A stretch of DNA of 13,206 nucleotides from Oscillospiraceae bacterium (GTDB taxonomy: Bacteria; Bacillota; Clostridia; Oscillospirales; Ruminococcaceae): positions 25,085 to 38,290 of the forward strand of contig JAHZHS010000004.1 of the NCBI GenBank assembly GCA_019420135.1, read 5' to 3'. This document shows positions 6,296 through 12,106 of the stretch, piece after piece. The translations under genes were made by a program, and so were the position numbers. The number at the start of each line of letters is the position of its first letter. Position 1 is the first letter of the stretch. Below the pieces are notes generated by a model. The model made no database searches, was not told where the DNA came from, and saw only the letters and a list, made by a program, of their open reading frames with translations.

Positions 6296-7510
6296 TCAGC
6301 GGCGCGGCAGCCCGGCGGGCAGCGGCACCGGCAGGGCCGGGAAGGCCCGGACCTGCGTGTCGTGAGCGAGGCAGACCTCCCGGTAGAGGGCCTCCACATT
6401 TTTTGCAAACTGCTGGGCGGTGAACTGCCGGGACCGCTGCGCCGAGGCCGCGCCCATGGCAGTCCGGCGGGCGGGGTCGGAAGCCAGCGCACTCAGAGCG
6501 GCGGCCAGCTCCTCCCCGGTGCGGTAGAGGATGCCGTTTGTCCCGTTTTCTACCACCCCTTCCAGGCAGGGGTCTTCCCGGCAAACCAGAGGCAGACCGC
6601 AGGTCATGGCCTCAAAGTAGGTCAGCCCCTGGGTCTCGCTGGAGGAGGCGCTGACAAAGACGTCGCCCAGCTGGTAATATTCGGCCACCCGGTCGGGAGA
6701 TACCATGCCGGTAAAGACCACCTGCCCGGCGGTCAGGCCCAGAGTGCGGGCCAGGTGCTCCAGCCGGGGCTGGTCGGGACCGCCGCCCACCAGCAGCAGG
6801 GTGACGGGGGCGTCCCCCATGGCGGCCCGGCAGCGCAGCAGCTCGTCGATGTTTTTCTCCCGGGCCATACGGCCCAGGGAGAGGGCCACGCAGCTGCCTT
6901 CGGGAATGCCCAGCGCCCGGCGGCGGGCGGAGATCTCCTCCCCGGACAGGCGGTGGGCAAAGCGCTGGGTGTCGATGCCGGTGGGAATGACCCGCACCGG
7001 AGTGCGGACGCCGTAGCCTTCCAGCAGACGGCTGACCTTGACGCTGGGGGCGATGACTGCATCGGTGCGGGCCAGAACCGCCCGGGTAAAGCCCTTGACC
7101 AGCATCCGGCCCCAGCGGCGGCTGGGGGAGAAGTAGTGGGTATAGTCTTCGTAGACGGTGTGGTAGGTATGCACCAGCGGCGCGCCGCAGGCCCGGGCAA
7201 TGCGCCGGGCGGGGGCAAAGGTGCTGAACTCGCACTGGCTGTGGACCACATCGGGGCACCAGTCGATGAGCTGCTGGAGAATACCTCCCAGGGAGGGAGC
7301 CAGCAGCCGGGCACCGGGGTAGATGCGTCCCGCGTCCACCGAGCCCAGGGCGTAGACGCAGCCGGAACGATGGTCGCGCCCATCCCCCGAGAGGGTCAGG
7401 ATGCGCACATCGTGGCCGCGGCGGGTCAGTTCTTTCTGCAAGGTCAAAACCGAGGTGACCACGCCGTTGACGGCGGGAATGTACCAGTCGGATGTAATCA
7501 GAATCTTCAT
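6296..7510 (-). CDS. GT4-family glycosyltransferase, LafA-like 1,2-diacylglycerol glucosyltransferase
   Basis: This 404-residue GT-B enzyme resembles LafA and related synthases that transfer glucose from UDP-glucose to diacylglycerol, the first step of Gram-positive glycolipid synthesis. Motifs include ITSDWYIPAVNGVVTS (5-20), SQCEFSTFAPARRIA (91-105), the HTYHTVYEDYTHY acceptor-region motif (114-126), IPTGIDTQRF, SLGRMAREKN (211-220) for the nucleotide, and the E-x7-E pair Glu292/Glu300 in SETQGLTYFEAM. The C-terminal 25 residues (proline-rich, ending in RR) look like a short extension. The ATG at 7510 is preceded by GAGGA with seven bases spacing; the open frame continues upstream, but the ATG at 7585 lacks a ribosome site. 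It opens the block that continues with the VTT protein and the LafB-like enzyme. Alternative: a mannosyltransferase of the same family. Confidence 0.85.
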   Translation of the reverse strand: MKILITSDWYIPAVNGVVTSVLTLQKELTRRGHDVRILTLSGDGRDHRSGCVYALGSVDAGRIYPGARLLAPSLGGILQQLIDWCPDVVHSQCEFSTFAPARRIARACGAPLVHTYHTVYEDYTHYFSPSRRWGRMLVKGFTRAVLARTDAVIAPSVKVSRLLEGYGVRTPVRVIPTGIDTQRFAHRLSGEEISARRRALGIPEGSCVALSLGRMAREKNIDELLRCRAAMGDAPVTLLLVGGGPDQPRLEHLARTLGLTAGQVVFTGMVSPDRVAEYYQLGDVFVSASSSETQGLTYFEAMTCGLPLVCREDPCLEGVVENGTNGILYRTGEELAAALSALASDPARRTAMGAASAQRSRQFTAQQFAKNVEALYREVCLAHDTQVRAFPALPVPLPAGLPRR

Positions 7511-7639
7511 TGTAAAATCCTCACATGGGGTCCGGCGGGCAGGGTCCGCGGCGCCGTCCGGATCCGGTTTACGTTCCTTGTCCATGGAAACGAGCCAGCC
7601 CGGACAGATTGAGCAGCCCCGGAAGAATTTTACAAATTT

Positions 7640-7668
7640 TTTATATTTTGGGGTGCACAGCAAAAGAA
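7640..7668 (-). promoter_or_regulatory. Possible weak promoter of the LafA-VTT-LafB block
   Basis: In an A+T-rich island the minus strand shows TATAAA (7640-7645) with a poor -35 TTCTTT (7663-7668) at 17 bases. A second -10-like TAAAAT occurs a little downstream but has no -35. The strong terminator just upstream means this block needs its own promoter, and this is the best candidate, but the match is weak. Confidence 0.3.
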
Positions 7669-7685
7669 AACCATGAAAAAACGAC

Positions 7686-7737
7686 AAAAAAGGACGGCAC
7701 CGTGCCGGGTGAGGAAAACCCGTGCACGGCGCCGTCC
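7686..7737 (-). terminator. Strong intrinsic terminator of the hydrogenase operon
   Basis: On the minus strand GGACGGCGCCGTGC (7737-7724) pairs with GCACGGTGCCGTCC (7705-7692) through one G-U, extended by CGGGT/ACCCG after a single bulged A. It closes with a short loop and is followed by TTTTTTG (7691-7685). A stem of about 19 pairs with a six-T run is a textbook terminator, 74 bases past the hydrogenase stop codon. Confidence 0.92.
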
Positions 7738-7811
7738 GGCGCGAGGGGAGAGAGAAAGGAAGAAAATGAGCAAAAGGATGTGTGCCCGCTCCGGGCAAAG
7801 GAAACGTGGAC

Positions 7812-9569
7812 TCAGCTCTGGGCGGGCATCTGCCAGCCGTTGTGGTCGGTGTGGAGCAGGGCCTCGGCCTGCTCGCTGCCCGGTTGGCCCAGATCGTCCC
7901 GGTAGAGGGCGTTGACCTCGGGGTTCTCGTGGCTGAACCGCACCGTCTGGATGCGGTCGATGTTGTACAGCACCTTGCCCCGCTGAGCCGCCCGCTCCAC
8001 GTCGTCGGTGTGGATGGGCTGTCCGCCGCCGCCCGCGCAGCCGCCCGGGCAGGCCATGACCTCCACAAAGTCGTAATGCACCCGCCCGGCGGCCAGTTCG
8101 GCCAGCAGACGGCCGGTGTTGGCCAGACCGCTCACCACGGCGGTACGCACCACGGCGCCGCCGCCCAGATTAAATTCGGCCTCGGTCCAGCCGGCAGCGC
8201 CTGTGGCATCCCCGCGGACCGCCCGGAAATCCTCCGGTTTGGGGTTGCGGCCATTGTGCAGGTAGTAGGCGGAGCGCAGGGCAGCCTCCATGACGCCGCC
8301 CGTGGCGCCGAAGATGACGCCCGCGCCGCTGTATACCCCCATGGGGGAGTCGAAACCTTCCTCGGGGATGTCCTCTGGATTGAGCTTTTCCGCCCGGATC
8401 AGGCGGACAAACTCCCGGGTGGTGAGCACCAGGTCCACGTCGGGCCCGGCGTCGGTGCGCATGGTGGGCAGGTCGCACTCGGCCTTTTTTGCCACACAGG
8501 GCATGATGGACACGCTGAAAATGTTGGCCGGGTCCACCCCGATCCGCTTGGCAAAGCTGCTCTTTGCCACCGCGCCGAACATTTGCTGGGGGCTCTTGGC
8601 GGTGGATAGGCGGTCGGTCCACTCGGGGTAGTGGCTCTTGAGATAGCGCACCCAGCCGGGGCAGCAGCTGGTGAACATGGGCAGCTCCCGCGTCTCCCCG
8701 GCAGCATACCGGCGGAGGAACTCGGTACCCTCCTCCATGATGGTGAGGTCGGCGGAGAAGGAGGTGTCGAACACATAGTCGAAGCCCAGCCGCCGCAGCA
8801 CCGCCGCCATGCGGTTGACGGTGGCTTTCTCCGGCGGCAGGCCCAGGGACTCCCCCCAGGCGGTGCGCACGGCGGGGGCAATCTGCACCACCGTGACCTT
8901 GTGGGGGTCGGCCATGGCCTGGAACAGCCGCCCGGTGTCGTCCCGCTCCCGCAGGGCGCCCACCGGACAGTGGGTGATGCACTGCCCGCAGAGCACGCAG
9001 TCGGATTCCTTGATGCGGCGGTTGTGGCTCACATCCACCCGGGTTCGGCTGCCGGTGCCGGACAGGTCCCAGACGTTGACGCCCTGGACCTTGTCGCACA
9101 CCTGGATGCAGCGCATGCACTTGATGCACTTGTTGGTGTCCCGGTAGAGGGGAAAATCTTTGGGCCACAGGGCGCGGATGCCGGTGACCAGATCCTGGGG
9201 ATAGGTGTTGTCCAGGATGCCCAGGTCGTTGGCGATGGTCTGCAGCTGGCAGTTGCCGCTGCGCACACAGGTGGCGCACTTGCAGTCGTGCTGGGAGAGA
9301 ATCAGCTCCACGTTGATGCGCCGGGTGCGGCGGACCCGCTCGGTGTTGGTGCGGATGACCATGCCCTCAAAGACGGGGTTGTTGCAGCTGGGGACCAGGT
9401 TGCGCTCCCCCTCGATCTCGACACAGCAGATGCGGCAGGCGCCGATCTCGTTTAGGCCTTTCAGATAGCACAGATGGGGGATCTCCACCCCGGCGGCCCT
9501 GGCGGCGTTGAGGATGGTGGTGCCCTCCGGCACGGCGATGGGGCTGCCGTTGACTGTCACGTTTACCAT
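7812..9569 (-). CDS. hydA: [FeFe] hydrogenase, group A, catalytic subunit
   Basis: A 585-residue enzyme, close to CpI of Clostridium pasteurianum (574), that interconverts protons and H2. N-terminal 2Fe-2S domain: Cys34, 45, 48 and 62. His-Cys3 4Fe-4S site: His94, Cys98, 101 and 107. Two ferredoxin-type clusters: Cys148/151/154 with 201, and Cys191/194/197 with 158. H-cluster: TSCCPGW (300-306, including proton-relay Cys302), MPCVAKKAE (356-364) and EVMACPGGCAGGGGQP (503-518), so every canonical catalytic residue is present. The ATG at 9569 has GGAGG eight bases before it and overlaps the upstream gene's stop (ATGGTAA), implying translational coupling. Pairing with a GltD-like flavoprotein recalls the glutamate-synthase-linked group A2 class. 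Maturases HydE/F/G are not in the window. Cytoplasmic and oxygen-sensitive (family knowledge). Confidence 0.97.
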   Translation of the reverse strand: MVNVTVNGSPIAVPEGTTILNAARAAGVEIPHLCYLKGLNEIGACRICCVEIEGERNLVPSCNNPVFEGMVIRTNTERVRRTRRINVELILSQHDCKCATCVRSGNCQLQTIANDLGILDNTYPQDLVTGIRALWPKDFPLYRDTNKCIKCMRCIQVCDKVQGVNVWDLSGTGSRTRVDVSHNRRIKESDCVLCGQCITHCPVGALRERDDTGRLFQAMADPHKVTVVQIAPAVRTAWGESLGLPPEKATVNRMAAVLRRLGFDYVFDTSFSADLTIMEEGTEFLRRYAAGETRELPMFTSCCPGWVRYLKSHYPEWTDRLSTAKSPQQMFGAVAKSSFAKRIGVDPANIFSVSIMPCVAKKAECDLPTMRTDAGPDVDLVLTTREFVRLIRAEKLNPEDIPEEGFDSPMGVYSGAGVIFGATGGVMEAALRSAYYLHNGRNPKPEDFRAVRGDATGAAGWTEAEFNLGGGAVVRTAVVSGLANTGRLLAELAAGRVHYDFVEVMACPGGCAGGGGQPIHTDDVERAAQRGKVLYNIDRIQTVRFSHENPEVNALYRDDLGQPGSEQAEALLHTDHNGWQMPAQS

Positions 9570-11398
9570 TGGGTCGTCCTCCCTCCCTTGAAGATGCCGT
9601 AGCCGAAGTGGTCACACCGCAGGCAGCGCCCGGCCTCCTGCATGGCTTCCTCCTCGGTCATGCCGCAGGTGGCAAGTTTGAAGTCGGTGCGGGCTTCCAT
9701 GGGATTGCGGCTCTTGAGCTGGATGCGCCCGCAGGGCGGGGTGTTGGACAGCTTGGCAGGCGGGATTCGCACGTCGGAGCCGATGACATGGTGGAAGCCC
9801 AGGAAGGCGTCGATGTTGGCGGCGCCCACCTTGCCCGCTGCCACGGCACGGATGACGGTGGCGGGGCCGGTGACGGCATCGCCCCCAGCAAAGACGTTGG
9901 GGGTGCCGGGCACATAGCCGGACAGGTCGGCCTGGAGGGCGCCGTGACTGGTGACGATGCCGCCCTTCTCGAACTCATCGGACTCGATGCGCTGGCCGAT
10001 GGCAATGATGATGTAGTCGCAGGGAATGCGGAATTCCTTCTCGGCCGCATTGCGGGGGCCGGGGCGGCCGTCCCGGCCGTAGCCGCCGATGATCTGGGGT
10101 TTGGTCCACAGGGCGGCCACCTTGCCCTCCTCGTCGGCCTCGATGCGGTAGGGCGCCTGGAGGGGCAGGATCTGGCAGCCCTCGGCCAGGGCGTCCTCGA
10201 TCTCCTCGGGCAGGGCGGTCATGTCGTCCACCCGGCGGCGGTAGACACAGGTCACGCTGGCGGCGCCCAGACGGATGGAAGTCCGGGTGGCGTCCATGCT
10301 CACGTTGCCGCCGCCGATGACCACCACCCGCTTGCCGGTGAAGTCAGGGGCATGGCCCTCACCGCAGTTGCGCAGGAATTCCACCGCCGAGAGGATGTTT
10401 TTGCTGTCCTCCCCGGGCAGGCCCAGCTTTTTGTCGGCATGGGCGCCGATGGCAACATACAGGGCGTCGTAGTCCTTCTGCAGGTCGGCCACCTGTACGT
10501 CCTTGCCGATGCACACGCCGGTGCGGACCTCGGCGCCGCAGGCCAGAATGTAGTCGATGTCCCGGTCCAGCACCTCGGGGGGCAGACGGTAGTCGGGAAT
10601 GCCATATCGCAGCATGCCGCCCAGCTTTTCCCGCTGCTCGAACACGGTGACGCTGTGGCCCATCTGGCAGAGATAGTAGGCTGCCGTCAGGCCGCTGGGA
10701 CCGCCGCCCACCACAGCCACCCGCTTGCCGGTGGCAGGGGCGGAGGGCGGGGGCGCGGTGCGGCTGCAATGGTCCACCGCAAACCGCTTGAGGCCGCAGA
10801 TGTTCACCGCGTCATCCACCAGACGGCGGCGGCACTGGCGCTCGCAGGGATGTTCGCAGACGTAGGCGCAGGAGAAGGGGAAGGGATTGTCCTTGCGGAT
10901 GAGGTCGACGGCGTCGTCAAAACGGCCCTCCCGCACCAGGGCAACATAGCCGGGAATGTCCACATGGGCGGGGCAGGTAGTGACGCAGGGCACCGGCTGC
11001 TTGAGGCTGCAGATGCAGCGGCCGTAGTGGGCGTGCTCCTCGTAGTCCTCCCGGAAGCCCCGGACTCCCTGCAGGACCATGGCGGCCGCCTCGTAGCCGA
11101 TGGCGCAGTCGGCGGAATCGGCAATGGCGGCGGCGGTGGACTCGATGAGATCAATGGTGCCGTCGGGGGCGGTCTGGTCGAGGACGCTCTCGATCAGCGT
11201 TTCCAGCTGGGACAGGCCGATGCGGCAGGGCACACACTTGCCGCAGGTCTGGGCGTGGCAGAGGCGCAGAAAATTCAGCGCCATATCCACCGGGCAGAGC
11301 CCCGGCGGGTTGGCGGCAATGCGGTGCCCCATGTCCCGGCAGAGGTCATCGACCACCTGCTGGGCGCGGTCCGGGGTCTCGATGGAAAGTCTGGACAT
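9563..11398 (-). CDS. NuoF-type 4Fe-4S domain fused to GltD-like NAD(P)H/FAD oxidoreductase (hydrogenase partner)
   Basis: A 611-residue composite protein. Residues about 1-120 resemble only the C-terminal 4Fe-4S domain of NuoF/HydB: TCGKCVPCRIG with Cys52, 55 and 58, plus Cys98 in DCAIG. The FMN/NADH fold of NuoF is absent. Residues about 125-210 are the GltD-type double-cluster domain (Cys138/142 in PCVTTCPAHVDIPGY; Cys177/181/185/189 in CAYVCEHPCERQC). Two Rossmann folds follow: FAD site GGGPSGL (231-237) and pyridine-nucleotide site GGGNVSMDA (362-370), with VYRRR after it, then GGDAVTGPATVIRAVAAGK near the end and a final CLRC. It should pass electrons between NAD(P)H and the hydrogenase. 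The ATG at 11398 has AGGAGG five bases upstream; a TTG one codon earlier is less likely. First gene of the operon, with a 7-base overlap into hydA. Confidence 0.92.
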   Translation of the reverse strand: MSRLSIETPDRAQQVVDDLCRDMGHRIAANPPGLCPVDMALNFLRLCHAQTCGKCVPCRIGLSQLETLIESVLDQTAPDGTIDLIESTAAAIADSADCAIGYEAAAMVLQGVRGFREDYEEHAHYGRCICSLKQPVPCVTTCPAHVDIPGYVALVREGRFDDAVDLIRKDNPFPFSCAYVCEHPCERQCRRRLVDDAVNICGLKRFAVDHCSRTAPPPSAPATGKRVAVVGGGPSGLTAAYYLCQMGHSVTVFEQREKLGGMLRYGIPDYRLPPEVLDRDIDYILACGAEVRTGVCIGKDVQVADLQKDYDALYVAIGAHADKKLGLPGEDSKNILSAVEFLRNCGEGHAPDFTGKRVVVIGGGNVSMDATRTSIRLGAASVTCVYRRRVDDMTALPEEIEDALAEGCQILPLQAPYRIEADEEGKVAALWTKPQIIGGYGRDGRPGPRNAAEKEFRIPCDYIIIAIGQRIESDEFEKGGIVTSHGALQADLSGYVPGTPNVFAGGDAVTGPATVIRAVAAGKVGAANIDAFLGFHHVIGSDVRIPPAKLSNTPPCGRIQLKSRNPMEARTDFKLATCGMTEEEAMQEAGRCLRCDHFGYGIFKGGRTTQW

Positions 11399-11421
11399 CA
11401 ATACCTCCTGAATCCTGTTCG

Positions 11422-11518
11422 GCGTCCGCCCGGCAGCAGGGCCGGGGACGCGGTGAGGCGGGCAGCAACCCCGCCGAAATTCTTACACCAGAGAACTTAC
11501 AGCAAAGTTCGTTGTGTT
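11422..11518 (-). promoter_or_regulatory. Structured 5' leader with three UGCUG-loop hairpins
   Basis: Read on the transcript, hairpin 1 is GAACUU/AAGUUC (11505-11510 with 11493-11498) around loop UGCUGU. Hairpin 2 is GGCGGG/CCCGCC (11470-11475 with 11457-11462) around GUUGCUG. Hairpin 3 is CCCGGC/GCCGGG (11441-11446 with 11429-11434) around CCUGCU, so UGCUG spans its loop and the first stem base; GCGTCC/GGACGC can extend it. The ribosome site AGGAGG (11404-11409) follows. I see no U-run, so transcription termination is unlikely. No known riboswitch was recognised. Confidence 0.5.
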
Positions 11519-11519
11519 A

Positions 11520-11548
11520 ATTGTACATGATGATTGATAAATTTTCAA
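11520..11548 (-). promoter_or_regulatory. Sigma-A promoter of the hydrogenase operon
   Basis: Minus-strand -35 TTGAAA (11543-11548) and -10 TACAAT (11520-11525) are separated by exactly 17 bases. The predicted start is near 11513, giving a leader of about 115 nt before the ATG at 11398. The -35 box lies within a Rex-like palindrome. Confidence 0.85.
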
Positions 11549-11551
11549 CAA
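11534..11551. promoter_or_regulatory. Putative Rex operator overlapping the hydrogenase -35 box
   Basis: The 18-base sequence TTGATAAATTTTCAACAA has the TTGTTAA-N4-TTAACAA architecture of clostridial Rex sites, with one mismatch in each seven-base half (12 of 14 positions). Rex represses fermentation and hydrogenase genes when NAD+ is high and leaves DNA when NADH is high (established in Firmicutes). Its position over the -35 would block the hydrogenase promoter. The Rex gene itself is not in the window. Confidence 0.6.
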
Positions 11552-11616
11552 AATACTGTATCGAATCACAAAAGTTCAGATTTCGTTCACCAATTCCCAG
11601 ACACAGTCCCGCACAC

Positions 11617-11645
11617 TTGCACGCATCTCGCCGACACGCTACAAT
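11617..11645 (+). promoter_or_regulatory. Sigma-A promoter of the ABM-domain gene
   Basis: TTGCAC (11617-11622), 17 bases, then TACAAT (11640-11645). The predicted start is near 11652, about 40 bases before the ATG at 11692. Confidence 0.75.
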
Positions 11646-11691
11646 GCAGACAGAACCATTTTATCCAGAACGGATCAGAGGAGGCGGCAGC

Positions 11692-12018
11692 ATGGCAATC
11701 ACCATTCATCTTTATTATACCGGCAGCGGGGGCAGTGCCCAGGCATTTGCCCGAGAGATGACCCGGACCGGGGTAGTGGAGCGCATCCGGAAGGAGGCGG
11801 GCAATCTGCAGTACGAGTACTTTTTGCCCATAGACGACCCCGAGACGGTGCTGCTCATCGACAGCTGGACCGGGCAGGACGCCATCGATGCCCACCATGC
11901 CTCGCCCATGATGGCCGAGATTGCAGCTTTGCGGGAAAAATATGACCTGCACATGAAGGTGGAGCGCTACCGCTCGGCGGAGGATGCCCCCGGGGATGCA
12001 CAGTTCATCCGCCGGTGA
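11692..12018 (+). CDS. Antibiotic-biosynthesis-monooxygenase (ABM) fold small protein
   Basis: A 108-residue cytoplasmic protein of the dimeric alpha/beta-barrel ABM superfamily (PF03992-like). Typical features are an N-terminal strand AITIHLYYTG, a helix carrying the REMTRTGVVERIRKEAGNL segment, the strand LQYEYFLPIDDPETVLLIDSW (38-58), then the helix region AIDAHHASPMMAEIAAL and a final strand HMKVERY. The glutamate/aspartate-rich DDPETVLLIDSW followed by a His pair in DAHHAS is the usual family signature. Members act on quinols, haem or polyketides, or have no known activity; no substrate can be assigned here. The ATG at 11692 has GGAGG (11680-11684) seven bases upstream. It is divergent from the hydrogenase operon and 83 bases separate its -35 box from the -35 box-overlapping Rex-like site's near side, roughly, so shared control is only possible. 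Confidence 0.85.
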   Translation: MAITIHLYYTGSGGSAQAFAREMTRTGVVERIRKEAGNLQYEYFLPIDDPETVLLIDSWTGQDAIDAHHASPMMAEIAALREKYDLHMKVERYRSAEDAPGDAQFIRR

Positions 12019-12036
12019 AAATCGGAGCAAAAGAAA

Positions 12037-12086
12037 AAACGCGGCATGCCGTGCGGGAACGTCCCCGCACACGGCATGCCGCGTTT
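12037..12086. terminator. Long bidirectional terminator between ABM gene and hisS
   Basis: A perfect 17-base inverted repeat: AAACGCGGCATGCCGTG (12037-12053) with its complement at 12070-12086. The inner bases GTGCGGG/CCCGCAC allow additional or alternative pairing. On the minus strand the stem is followed by TTTTTTCTTTTG, an excellent tail for ending hisS 20 bases past its stop. On the plus strand the tail is GTTTATCAGTGTT, weaker but usable. Confidence 0.9.
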
Positions 12087-12106
12087 ATCAGTGTTATTGC
12101 AATGAT

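Larger units (their letters stand above)
7511..7811. other. Intergenic region between hydrogenase operon and glycolipid genes
   Basis: These 301 bases hold no convincing gene. Going leftward from the hydrogenase stop there is a purine/pyrimidine-biased stretch (7738-7811), a strong terminator (7686-7737), an unusually A+T-rich island (about 7625-7690) that is the likely promoter zone for the LafA-like gene, and a GC-rich leader of roughly 120 bases ending in GAGGA. A 13-base sequence, CGGCGCCGTCCGG, occurs both at 7549-7561 and in the terminator arm at 7727-7739. Short open frames here lack ribosome sites. Confidence 0.6.
11399..11691. other. Divergent control region between hydrogenase operon and ABM gene
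   Basis: These 293 bases contain no gene on either strand that I can support. They hold the leftward hydrogenase promoter with a Rex-like operator, a structured leader of about 115 nt, and the rightward promoter and ribosome site of the small monooxygenase-fold gene. The 11520-11590 part is conspicuously A+T-rich against the GC-rich surroundings. An open frame on the plus strand running into the ABM gene from 11521 is untranslated leader, since it starts upstream of that gene's own promoter. Confidence 0.7.

Noticed and set aside
6038..7612. Open frame of 524 codons on the plus strand opposite the VTT and LafA-like genes
   Set aside because: Antisense shadow with low-information Gly/Ala/Gln/His composition; the opposite strand carries complete glycosyltransferase motifs.
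7511..8068. N-terminal extension of the LafA-like frame reaching into the hydrogenase gene
   Set aside because: The extra residues have no family similarity, cross a strong terminator and overlap hydA on the same strand in another frame; ATG at 7510 with GAGGA gives the expected family start.
11493..11510. Possible ANTAR-type dual hexaloop antiterminator in the hydrogenase leader
   Set aside because: Two of the loops have six bases, but they are UGCUGU and CCUGCU and lack the A at position 1 and G at position 4 expected of ANTAR targets; no overlapping terminator is present.
9569..11530. Open frame of 653 codons on the plus strand opposite the GltD-like gene
   Set aside because: It lies wholly antisense to a gene with clear conserved motifs, has no domain I recognise, is rich in Gly, Ala, His and Val as expected from the shadow of GC-rich codons, and has no ribosome site at its start.
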